Assembly: GCA_014529385.2 (NCBI GenBank)
Contig: CM043945.1
Span: forward strand, 93,512,112 to 93,576,111
Origin: Adiantum capillus-veneris
Lineage: Eukaryota > Streptophyta > Polypodiopsida > Polypodiales > Pteridaceae
Length of the DNA stretch: 64,000 nt
Direction: 5' to 3'
In this document: positions 43,740-53,337 of the stretch, in pieces
How positions within the stretch are numbered: the first letter of the stretch is position 1
How the letters are laid out: the number at the start of each line of letters is the position of its first letter
Notes under the pieces: model-generated
The model's input: the letters and a program-made list of their open reading frames with translations, nothing else
Databases searched by the model: none
Told to the model about the DNA's origin: nothing
Translations under genes and position numbers: made by a program

Positions 43740-44159
43740 GCTATGGGAATGTTCACAACAATGATTACACCAAGTTGACACGAAGTTCACTCCAAGATCA
43801 CACTAAGTTCACAAATCTTCTAAGGTTTATGAGACCAAGAGTTCCACATATGGTTGCACTCTGGAAAGTTTCTCACACCTACCAGCATAGTTCACACAAG
43901 TATCAAACCTAAGTTCACACATAGTTCACCCCAAGTACACACATAGTTTACACATAGTTCACATAGATGCTAAGGTTTATGAGACCAAGGGTTCCACATA
44001 TGGTTGCACTCTGGAAAGGTTCTTAGAGCTAACAGCATAGTTCACACACATATCACACCTAAGTTCACACATAGTTCATCCCTAGTGCACACATAGTTCA
44101 CCCCTAATTTAGAAAGCTCTAAGGTTTATGAGACCAAGGGTTCCACAAAATTTGTTCTC
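43740..44159. repeat. 149-bp tandem repeat array, left part
   Basis: Units contain TAAGGTTTATGAGACCAAGG, then GGTTCCACATATGGTTGCAC, then many AGTTCACAC(A/C) subrepeats. The TAAGGTTT start recurs at 43821, 43971 and 44120, giving spacings of 150 and 149 bp. The last unit breaks off at TTGTTCTC (44152-44159), where LINE 2 begins. The array resumes at 52731. Confidence 0.85.
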
Positions 44160-44186
44160 AGTGATTGCATTTGGAGAGATACCCTC

Positions 44187-44413
44187 TGTTGGAATTAGGG
44201 TTGCAGAGAAACACACACAGCTTGGAGAAGAAGAAGGAAGCTCAAGGAACACAATAGAGAGTGTGTTACTTAGTGTGCAATGGAAAGATAGATAGCCCTA
44301 GAGTGATGGGCGTATATACAATGCACGGGGGAAAAAACCTCCTAAAGAGGGAAAAAATGCCCCGGCGGTCCTAGTGTGTTCACACACATCACTACCACAT
44401 GTATATAGTAACA
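44187..44413 (-). repeat. 3' LTR of copia C copy 1 (227 bp)
   Basis: TGTTACTATATACATG...TTCCAACA on the minus strand; homologous to 59105-59333 and 59710-59936. Confidence 0.9.
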
Positions 44414-44488
44414 AATCCCTCCTGGAGTGATGCGGTGAATGAGAGCAGGAACATGAGTAAAGGGAAGTGCCATGCCCTAAGGACATGA

Positions 44489-45287
44489 TCAATCCACACA
44501 GGTGAGTAAGCCCAAAGCTTTGCGGAAAGCTTCAAGCTTCTCACGAGACAATGCCTTTGTGAAAAGATCTGCAAGGTTGTCCTGTGTTGGCCCATAAGCC
44601 AAGCTGATCTCTCGTGTTGAGAGCCTCTCCCTGGCATAGTGGTAATGCACCTCAATGTGCTTTGTGCGAGCATGAAAAATTGGGTTCCTTGCAACTGCCA
44701 ATGCGCTCTGACTGTCAGTGTTGATAGTGTTGGCAGTGTCCTGTCCAACACCCAAATCAGCCATAAGGCGTCTGAGCCATACACACTCAACCGTAGCTGT
44801 GAAGACTGTCCTATACTCAGCCTCACAACTCGAAGTGGCCAAAGTAGGTTGCTTCTTGCTCAACCATGATATACATGAACTTCCAAGCATGAAACAAAAA
44901 CCACTTGTGGACACTCGCATGTCAAAACAACCAGCCCAATTTGAGTCCGAAAAAGCATGTAAAGGCTGGCGGCAATGATCCCCCCTTGGGATAAAACAAG
45001 CCAAGATGTAAAGTGCCACTAAGGTAGCGGAAAATCCTTTTGACAGCCTGCCAATGCTTAGACCCTGGGCTATGCATAAATTTGCTGACCTGTGAGACTG
45101 CAAACTGAATATCTTGCCTCGTGTTGCATACATAAATGAGGCAGCCAACAGCAGTTTGGTAAAGAGTGACATCAGCAGGATCGCCAGCATCATGTAGACT
45201 CAACTTCAAACCTGTTTCCATGGGAGTGGCAATAGGTTTGCAATCCTCAAGTCCAAAATTACATAGCAATGTCTCTATGTAACTTTT
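44489..45287 (-). pseudogene. Copia C copy 1 RT end and RNase H
   Basis: RNase H motifs on the minus strand: SDSNWAGCFDMRVSTSGFCF (44970-44900), SSCEAEYRTVFTATVE and ARTKHIEVHYHYARERL, ending at the stop at 44489. The RT thumb and linker (LYQTAVGCLIYVCNTRQDI) is in an overlapping frame at 45193-44922. A one-base frameshift near 44940 separates the two. Confidence 0.85.
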
Positions 45288-46412
45288 CTAACACAAGGCA
45301 ATACCACCATCACACTGCTTAAACTGTATACCCAAGTTATGATGCAACAGCCCCAAATATTTCATCTTGAAAGTAGCATTCAAATCAGCCTTAAATTCAC
45401 CAATGTGTCTCTCATGTGGTCCAGTGATCAGCAAATCATCAACATAAAGAACCACAATGAGAAGTACATCACCCTCACGCTTTACATACAATGTGCTTTC
45501 TGTTGGACTGTTACGAAAGCCTTGTTTGACCAAATGAGTGTCAGCTTTCTCATACCAAGCACGAGGAGATTGCTTCAACCCATACAAAGCCTTGTTACAT
45601 TTGCACACTTTCTCCTCTTGTCCTTTTATGACAAAACCGTGAGGCTGCGCTACATAAACTTCCTCAAATATGTCACCATTCAAGAAAGCAGTAACAATGT
45701 CTGATTGATGTACATCCCAACCAAAATGAGCTGCCAATGCACATAGAAAATGCACAGTAGTCATACGACAAGTGGGAGCAAAAGTCTCTTCATAATCTAT
45801 GCCTTTTTGTTGTGCATAACCCTTTGCAACAAGTCGAGCCTTATGGCAATCAATCTCACCATCCGGCTTTTGTTTCAACTTGTAAACCCACTTCGTACCA
45901 ATGGCCTTTTTGCCAGGAGGCAAATCACATAAAGTCCATGTGTCATTTTCTATAAATGCATCATATTCTGATTGCATGGCCGCAATCCAATTTTCTGAAT
46001 TCTGTGCTTCATCAAAAGACAGAGGCTCCTCAACATCATGTAAGCTAGACACAGCCAAAGCATAACAATCTGATGCATAAGATGCATGGCGACAGCCTAA
46101 ACGAGTACGACTAGACAAAGGTGCATCCAATTTACTGTCACGCAAAGTGTGCACCAGCCATTTTGGCATACCTCTAGCCTGCTCATTTTCAGCCCTTTCC
46201 TCATCAAGTACATCATGTACATCTGCATCAGTAATAGGATGATCTAAAACATTTTCAAAAATCCCCATAGGTTGTACATTTGCCTCATTGGAACTTACCT
46301 TCGTATTTCCACCACTGAAAAGAGGCAACAAAGTGTCATAAATGTCTTGTGAGCTTACATTACTATCTCTAGTACATGACAGCAAGGGCTGAACAGAATC
46401 TTCCACAAACAC
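45288..46412 (-). CDS. Copia C copy 1 reverse transcriptase
   Basis: A 374-residue open frame with Ty1/copia RT landmarks in order: TWTLCDLPPGKKAIGTKWVY, KARLVAKGYAQQKGIDYEET, TVHFLCALAAHFGWDVHQSD, VTAFLNGDIFEEVYV, NKALYGLKQSPRAW and the catalytic LYVDDLLITG. It stops at 45288 just before the conserved continuation (a one-base lesion). The N-terminal third is the integrase-RT linker. In the source element this is part of a single gag-pol polyprotein, so the start codon is artificial. Confidence 0.85.
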   Translation of the reverse strand: MFVEDSVQPLLSCTRDSNVSSQDIYDTLLPLFSGGNTKVSSNEANVQPMGIFENVLDHPITDADVHDVLDEERAENEQARGMPKWLVHTLRDSKLDAPLSSRTRLGCRHASYASDCYALAVSSLHDVEEPLSFDEAQNSENWIAAMQSEYDAFIENDTWTLCDLPPGKKAIGTKWVYKLKQKPDGEIDCHKARLVAKGYAQQKGIDYEETFAPTCRMTTVHFLCALAAHFGWDVHQSDIVTAFLNGDIFEEVYVAQPHGFVIKGQEEKVCKCNKALYGLKQSPRAWYEKADTHLVKQGFRNSPTESTLYVKREGDVLLIVVLYVDDLLITGPHERHIGEFKADLNATFKMKYLGLLHHNLGIQFKQCDGGIALC

Positions 46413-46421
46413 TATATCTCG

Positions 46422-47698
46422 TTAAACCAAAATACGTTTTGTTTGTGGATGATACAACCTGTATCCTTTGCTTTCAGCACTATAACCAACAAAATAACAT
46501 TTGATAGCCTTATCATCCAATTTTCTTCGCTGCACTTGTGGCACCAAAGCATATGCCAAATAGCCAAAAACACGCATGTGCTCAATAGAAGGCTTCCTAT
46601 CATGCCATGCTTCATATGGAGTAATAGACTGCAAAGCTTTCGTAGGACACCTGTTAAGTACACCACATGATGGCCTCAAGCCAAAAAGAATGCGGCAAAG
46701 CTTGACTTTTGACCATACATCGTGCCATTTCCGTTAGTGACCTGTTTTTCCTCTCAGCAACACCATTTTGTTGAGGGATATAAGGCACTGTACATTGGTG
46801 TTTTATCCCATGACTAGCCATAAATGCATTAAATTCATGAGACATATACTCCCCCCCCTCGATCGGAATGGAGGGTGCCCATAGTACATTTCAATACATT
46901 TTCAGCCATAGCCAAAAATTGTTTGAAGCACATAAAAAATTCGGACTTCGCTTTAAGCGGAAATACCCATGCATGCCTGGAGTAATCATCAATGAAAGTC
47001 ACGAAGTACAGGTAATTGCCCAAGGAAGGAGTTTGCATGGGCCCACAAACATCACTATGCACAAGCTACAACCTGCATGTGGCCCGAACTGAACCATCCT
47101 TTGGAAATTTAGAACGCTGCATCTTACCCAAAATACAGCCTTCACAAACATGTTTGACAGGTGCTTCAAGAGGCGGCGAAGAAGCAACCATATCAGATTT
47201 CTGCAAACGCAGCAAACTGGCAAAATTCAGATGACAAAAACGTGTATGCCAAAGTTTTGCATCTGAAATAGCCCTTGAATCTGCAACATCATTTGCAAAA
47301 TTTTGTCCACAGTTGTCATACAAAGTGAGCTTATACAGCCCGCGGCACAAAAGCCAAGATGCAACAATTTCATCACCAAAACTGAGATCATGAACTGTAC
47401 ATCTTTCATCCACAAATTTGACTACAAGTCCAAGTCTAGCAAGTGCGGATACAGACAAGAGATTCTTCTTGATCCCAGGTACATAAAGTGCATCAACAAG
47501 TGTGAAGGAACTGCCATTAGCAGTAGTGAGCACAATCTTTCCAACTCCCTGAATCGGATAAGAGGCGTTGTTGGCACAAGTGACTGAATTCCCATGAGGG
47601 ACAGACTCAAAAGAGGTAAAAATTTCACGATGTGAGGTAATGTGCTTTGTAGCACCACTGTCAAAATACCACACATGTGAATCTACAACAACTGACAA
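46422..47698 (-). pseudogene. Copia C copy 1 protease and integrase
   Basis: Protease: WYFDSGATKHIT with the catalytic Asp. Pre-integrase zinc module: LWHTRFCHLNFAS...CEGCILGK (HHCC type; the Gly before the second His is Cys here). Integrase core: MHSDVCGP, then LHSDRGG and QNGVAERKNRSL, giving the catalytic D, D and E. Frameshifts occur near 47065, 46850 (G-run) and 46670, and a TAA sits near 46425. Integrase joins element cDNA to the chromosome. Confidence 0.85.
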
Positions 47699-48087
47699 GC
47701 ATGCATCATGGACAGTAGGATTATAAGTGCACTCTGCACTAAAAGCTCATTCTGCATCAACATCAGCAACACAGTCTCCTTTCACAGAAGACTCAACAAT
47801 GGCTGCATTTGTAGTGGAACCAGCATTTGCAGTGGAACCACCCTCTTTCTTCTTAGCCTCTTTGGCCTTCAACTTAGGACATGACTTGATCAAGTGATCA
47901 TTGGCTTTATAATAATGGCAACGCATCTTCTTTTTGCCCTCATCACCAGAATTTCCAGACGAATTGCTGCCAGCAGAAGCATTAAGAACATAATTTTTGC
48001 CACTCGTAGCAGAACCATAAGAAGTGGCTGCATTGATGTTACCACCCTTTCTTTGAGAAGCAATAAAAGCCAGTTCAACTGCTCGAG
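47699..48087 (-). pseudogene. Copia C copy 1 gag C-terminus and gag/pol stop
   Basis: The end of gag with the knuckle CHYYKANDHLIKSC (second Cys replaced by Tyr) and the Ser/Gly-rich linker, then an in-frame TGA at about 47748 in the context GCAGAATGAGCT. The same TGA is at 61287-61289 in copy 3. Confidence 0.7.
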
Positions 48088-48201
48088 GAAAGAGTCATCA
48101 TAGGATTATGTCATGGGGGTAGACCTTCTATGGAAACCGTGAAAACGTGGATTTGGCAAAATTGGACAAGTAAAAGAATTAAGATCTCTCAAATTTAGTA
48201 C

Positions 48202-49080
48202 TTGCCAAACAACTATTATCTCTTTTTTCTGCCCAAGATTGTGGGAGCTGGTCAATGGCTCATTAAAAATACTCCTCTGTCAGTATTTAACTGGTATGCA
48301 GGATTCAACCCTACAGGCACTAAAGCCAATGTGTGGATTGATTTCCTTGATCTTCCACTTGAGCTATACCTCTGGATCAAAACTATAGGAGGATGTATGG
48401 GTAGAGTCCTAGGATAGAGAGAAATCTCTAATGGCATCAATCCTAAGTGGGATCCTCAGCTTCTGGTAGAAATTGATCTCAGTAAAGATATTAAGCTAAT
48501 TGTCCCCATCAAATACTCTAGGGGAAGGTATTTACATATACAAGAAGTCGTCTACAAAACTCTGCCCAATGCCTACTTTAACTGTAAACAAGGCCACTAT
48601 ATTAAGGATTTCCCTGACATGAAATCATCTACTGATAAGGAGGATAAAGGGAAAGAAGGACCAAGCAACTCTGACAAGGGTAAAGAAAAGAAGGACTAGA
48701 ATGACTCCAAAAAAGAAGACTTTTAGCCAGTTGGTAGAAGGAACTCTACTAGAAATAACAAAAACTTTAAAGCTTCCCCTTCCATAAATAAAAACTTGTT
48801 TAGTCCTCTTCTTGCTGATGTGTTTGACCCCTTTGTGGTTGACATCCCTGACACGTCTGACATGGAAGGTGAGGATGAACAACAAAGAAAACGAAACCAG
48901 GAAGAGGGTTCAAAGCAAGGAACTGGGCAGCAAGCAAGAGAAGAGCCTAACCCAGAAGATCAAGATCCTCGAGATAGTCCAGCTGATAGAGCAAGGGGAC
49001 TTTCCCCTTCATCCTCTAAAGATGAGGGAGAAGCTATCCCCAACACTCAACCTTTTGGGCAAACCCCTTCTAATCAGTAG
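48202..49080 (+). pseudogene. LINE 2 ORF1, DUF4283-type
   Basis: One frame with stops at 48415, about 48697 and 48721. The start carries the end of DUF4283 (VFNWYAGFNPTGTKANVWID and LPLELYLWIKTIGG). A zinc-knuckle remnant near 48580 (FNCKQGHYIKDFP) lacks the first and last Cys. The tail to 49080 is acidic, Gln/Pro/Ser rich and probably disordered. Confidence 0.7.
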
Positions 49081-49328
49081 GAGAATAAATAGTAGGATAA
49101 AGAACAGTAGTCCTTTGAACATCAACTAAATGCCTTGGATGAACAAACCAAGGTTCACCTGGAGTTTAGTACCAAGTCTTGATACTGATACGTCCCAAGC
49201 TGAGGAGGAATGGCTGCCTGGACAGGCCAACTCAAAAGCTAAGAGGAAAAACGAAAACTCTAAGGACCCTACTAGAGTCTCAGTGGCAATGGACAAACCA
49301 CCCAAAAACTCTAAAAAATGAAGTGCCC

Positions 49329-49575
49329 AACATGAAAGGTTTTACCCTTAATTGTAAAGGGATCACTGACCCTGCTAGAGCTCAGGTCATCAAAAATTGG
49401 ATAAGTGGAGCTAATCAGATTTATGACATAATCAGATCACTGGCAGGTAAGCTGTTTTAAAGACTCTATTCTACAAACTTCAGATCATGCCCCTGTTTGT
49501 TTTGAGTTTCAAAGAGAAGACTGCAAGTTCAAATTTGGGTGGCCTCACATGGATCAAACTCTATTTTGAATAAAA
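49329..49575 (+). pseudogene. LINE 2 endonuclease remnant with internal deletion
   Basis: The endonuclease start (FTLNCKGITDPARAQVI) is fused after about 40 residues to its end (TSDHAPVCFEF near 49480). The Glu and GDFN motifs in between are gone. SDHAPV is the C-terminal Asp-His motif of the family. Confidence 0.7.
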
Positions 49576-51482
49576 GACGTGGGTAAAAAATTCAAGGAAA
49601 GCTTTGATGCAGCCTTAAATAGCCACACCTCACCCTTTAAGGCTTGGGATAAGGCTGTTGGAGAGACTCAGAAAGCTATGATTAGCTTTAAGAGACATGC
49701 TAAAGTTATTAGACTTAAAAGAAGAATGATGATAAGGGCTCAGATAGAGGACTTAGAATCCTCTAACCCCCCCCATTTGCCTCCTCCTCCCTCCCTTTTA
49801 GAGCTTAAAAATAAACTCCATCAGGAAGCACTTCTGGCTGCTAAGGCTTCCATCCATTGGATGAGTGATTTCTGAGCATGCAAGGTAGACAGGCCATACA
49901 AAGACGTGTTTGCTCTTTTTTTTTAAAAAAAGAGTAAGGACTTGTGCCTTTCTCAGGAATAAAGAGGGTATAGTGGCCACTTCTCACAAAGATAACCTCA
50001 AAAATTTACATGATTTCTATGCAAAAAATTTATTTGCTCCTCTTGTGAGGGGGGGTGGTCAGGTGACTGCTAGAGCAAATATTGCTAAGGTAAGAAATAA
50101 GACTCTACCTGCAAATCTGACCAAGGCCTTTGATCAGCCCCTTTCATTTGAGGAGATTAAAGACTCTATTTTTTCCTTGAAAGCAGGCAAATCTCCTGGT
50201 ATTGATGGAATCCCAAATGAGTTCTTTCAACAGTATCATAAATTTTTGTGTCCCCCACATCAAAGCCATATGGATGTAAGCCTTTAATATAGGAGCCCTT
50301 TCCACTGGAATAAACACAGGACTAGTTAAGCTTATTCATAAAAAGGGGGACAAGGAGGAGCTGGGCAATTGGAGGCCCATTACATGTCTGACTTCTTTGT
50401 ATAAATTTTTTTCTTTGTCTCTAGCTAGAAGAATTAGCCATGTCATGCAGCAAATTATATTACCTGAGCAAAAAGGATTTATAAAGAACAAATTTATGCT
50501 AGATCCTATAATCACCTTGTGGCAAGCTATTGAGCATGCTCAGGAAACTGGTTAGGAGTTTGTCTTCTTCAAAATAGACTTTGATAAAGCTTATGATAGA
50601 ATGCAGTGGGACTTCATATGGCAGTCTCTCTTTGACATTGGCTTTGGCAAGAAGTTCATTAGACGTATACAAGTTTTGTTTGAGAATGCTTGTGCCAGAG
50701 TGGCTATAAATGGTGATATGTCAGATGTGTTTCCTCTTACCAACTCCATTAGACAAGGCTGCCCCATATCCCCCCTCCTCTATGCCATTTGTTCAGATGC
50801 TCTTGGTTGGCTAGTGCAGGATGAAATGGAAAGAAACAAGATTAAGGGTATCAAGATCCCCCATGCTGCTAAAGATCTTTGTTTACAATAGTTTGCGAAT
50901 GACACTAATGGTTCTATGTCAAATGAACAGGAAACTGTTAACACCTTCTAGCAATGTCTAGAGATTTTTTGTGCAGCCAGTGGCTCTGTAATCAACCATG
51001 CAAAGACTGGTTATAAAAGCTCCAATGATATGATCTCTCAAGTTGTAACTGATGCAAGATGCAAGCCAATTGGGGATGGGCAGGTATTCATGTTGTTAGG
51101 CATACTGATGGGGTTCAAGGTAACATTGAAGCAGAGGTGGGATTGGGTCATGAACAAGTTCAAGCAAAAGGTCTTCAGATGGCAGCAGCATAGCTCCCCC
51201 ATTGCTTCAAGAGCCTTTGTCTTGAATCATTTTATTTTGCCTAGTCTTATATGTTTTCTGTCTTGCTGGACCCCGGCAAAATATCAACTGGCTCAAGTAT
51301 TCTCTCTAACCAAGAACTTTCTTTGGGGAGGTAGCATGAGTTCTCAGAAGATCCCAAAGGTTTCTTGGGGGGTTTGTCAACAACCTAAAATTAAAGGTGG
51401 TCTTGGATTGCTCCACCTAGAGCATTTGGCTAAAAAGATGGGAGCAAAATGTGTATGGAGAGCAGCCATCTCCAATGACTAA
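49576..51482 (+). pseudogene. LINE 2 reverse transcriptase
   Basis: RT landmarks over several frames: FSLKAGKSPGIDGIPNEFFQ (50170-50230), NWRPITCL near 50370, FFKIDFDKAYDRMQWDF (50565-50615), NSIRQGCPISPLLYAICSDA (50745-50805) and the catalytic box at about 50890 reading FANDTNGS, where FADD is usual. The thumb follows to 51482 (WQQHSSPIASRAFVLNHFIL). Stops at 50287, 50553, 50889 and 51480, and a frameshift in an A/T run near 49920, mark it as dead. Confidence 0.85.
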
Positions 51483-52323
51483 TGGGCTCTTCTACTCAAA
51501 AGAAAAACTGGCCAGTTCAAAATTGAAGGATACAAAGCTTGGTTTGATCTGGAACTGAGGGAAGTTCTTACCTCCAAAAGGGACATTATTCCTTCTGGTT
51601 CCCCTCTAGTGTGCAGATTTTGGAAGTCTTGGAACTGGTCTAGTAATCACTGGAAACCTTCAAATGTGTTTTTTTCTAACTTGCATTGCTTTATGAATGA
51701 CTCTTGCTGGCTAGGCTTTTTTGCCTGCAGGGCTAAGTCTGAACTGGGAAGGAGAGCTCACAACTGTCATAAGCATGGAATCAGACACTGGAAGGACCTT
51801 TTTCATAACCAAAGATTAAAGTCTTCAAAAGAACTTCAGGAGGACTTTGGTATTCTAGGCATCACAGCTGAGTGGTGCCTCTCTAGGGCAAACAAAATTT
51901 TGGACAAGTTGACCCTCCCACATAGAAGACATGTTGAGATAAGATCTGCAGCCTCTATATGTGTTGAGATCTACAGACAGATGGATAATAGAGGAGGGAT
52001 GGAGGAAAGTATGAAGAGGAGACTCAATCAGAAGTGGAAGGTTCAATGGAGCTGCAAGCAATGGGAGTACATATTTAAATGTATCTGGATTTTCCTCTAG
52101 CAAGCAAACATAGCCACCTACTATGGTCAACAATGCAACAAGGTATTTGGACTGGCAAGAGAGCCCTCCAGGCCAAAGTGAGCAATGGAATGTGTCCAAG
52201 ATGTAAAACTTCTATAGAAGATTGTGCCCATCTCTTTTTCAACTGTAGTTACAATAAGTCCTGCATCAGCTTGCTTCAAAAAGCATGGGGTCAGGTCACA
52301 GTAGCCCCTTTGATTGTTTAGAA
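51483..52323 (+). pseudogene. LINE 2 C-terminal region with zf-RVT domain
   Basis: After 51483 the frame continues to about 52098 and then shifts to 52079-52321, where CPRCKTSIEDCAHLFFNC matches the zf-RVT zinc-binding domain found after plant LINE RTs. A short untranslated stretch and poly(A) complete the element. Confidence 0.75.
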
Positions 52324-52730
52324 CTTGTTGCTAGGCCCTTGCAAAGGTATATAGATGTCATTCTGTGGAACATCTGGAGAGGCATTGTTTTATGGAACAG
52401 CTAGCTCCAAAGAAATGATGCCATCTTTGTCTCTTCTCACTCCATGAATCTGGAAGGGTTAAAAAAGGAGTTGTACAAGTCACCTAGCCTAGCATGTGAA
52501 TCAGTCCAGGACTGCCACTAAGATTTGTCCTTGTTCCAAATACAAAGGGACCACATGTGGAAAAAATGTAAAGGTCTTCTTATAAAGTTTTACTCTGCTC
52601 CTAGATTTAGATTTAGAGACTGTATGGAATAATATTCTTGTTCTGAGGCTGACCCACCCCCTACTTGTAGGTCCCATGTACTCTTTTTCCATTCAGTAAT
52701 TCCAAATTTCAACTTTCCTTGAAAAAAAAA

Positions 52731-53130
52731 TTGCTCTCTGAAAAGTTTCTCAGAGCTACCAGCATAGTTCACCTCAAGATCACACCTAAGTTCACACAAA
52801 GTTCACCCCAAGTGCACACATAGTTCACACATAGTTTAGAAATCCCTAAGGTTTATGAGACCAAGGGTTCCACATATTTTGCTCTTTGGAAAGTTTCACA
52901 AAGCTAACGCCATAGTTCACACACATACCACACCTAAGTTCACAATTAGTTCACACATAGTTTACCTCGTGTTCAAACTAAGTTCAGAAAGGTGTAAGGT
53001 TTATGAGACCAAGGGTTCCACTAATTTTGCTCTCTGGAAAGTTTCACAGAGCCATTCGCATAGTTCGCAACTGTTCACAATTAAGTTCACACTCAATCCA
53101 CACCAAGTTTGCATTGGTACACGAACTTGC
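52731..53130. repeat. 149-bp tandem repeat array, right part
   Basis: It continues the array at 43740-44159 after LINE 2. TAAGGTTTATGAGACC recurs at 52847 and 52995 (148 bp apart), and the AGTTCACAC subrepeats are the same. It fades out near 53130. Confidence 0.85.
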
Positions 53131-53337
53131 TATGAACAACAAGTTCTCATTAGTGAACAACAAAGGCATAAGGAGATGCATTAAACCATAATTTTTGAGT
53201 TTAAAAACACTCTATTAAGTGGTATACAACATTTCATTAAAACGGCTTGCCTCATCAACAATGACTATATTACATTTTTGTCTGATGGCAAATGCCAGGT
53301 TACAAATCAGTAGAGCTATATTTCTCAATTCAAGTAG

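Larger units (their letters stand above)
44187..48087 (-). mobile_element. Copia C, copy 1: 3' LTR through part of gag, 5'-truncated
   Basis: Read on the minus strand: end of gag, conserved TGA, protease, integrase, RT, RNase H and the 3' LTR at 44187-44413. At about 48087 homology to the plus-strand copy at 59710 stops inside gag (…GCAGTTGAAC), so the 5' LTR, PBS and most of gag are absent. This copy keeps the full RT that copy 3 has lost. Confidence 0.85.
44160..52730 (+). mobile_element. LINE 2, inserted in the 149-bp array and carrying a copia insertion
   Basis: The ends are marked by a near-perfect 8-bp target duplication (TTGTTCTC at 44152, TTGCTCTC at 52731) and a poly(A) tail at 52722-52730. 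The 5' piece is 44160-44186, and the remainder is 48088-52730. ORF1, an endonuclease remnant, RT and a zf-RVT domain follow in order on the plus strand, all with lesions. An internal deletion removes most of the endonuclease near 49450. Confidence 0.75.

Noticed and set aside
45339-45932. Plus-strand ORFs opposite copia RT
   Set aside because: They are antisense shadows of the RT frame, which has all expected motifs on the minus strand.
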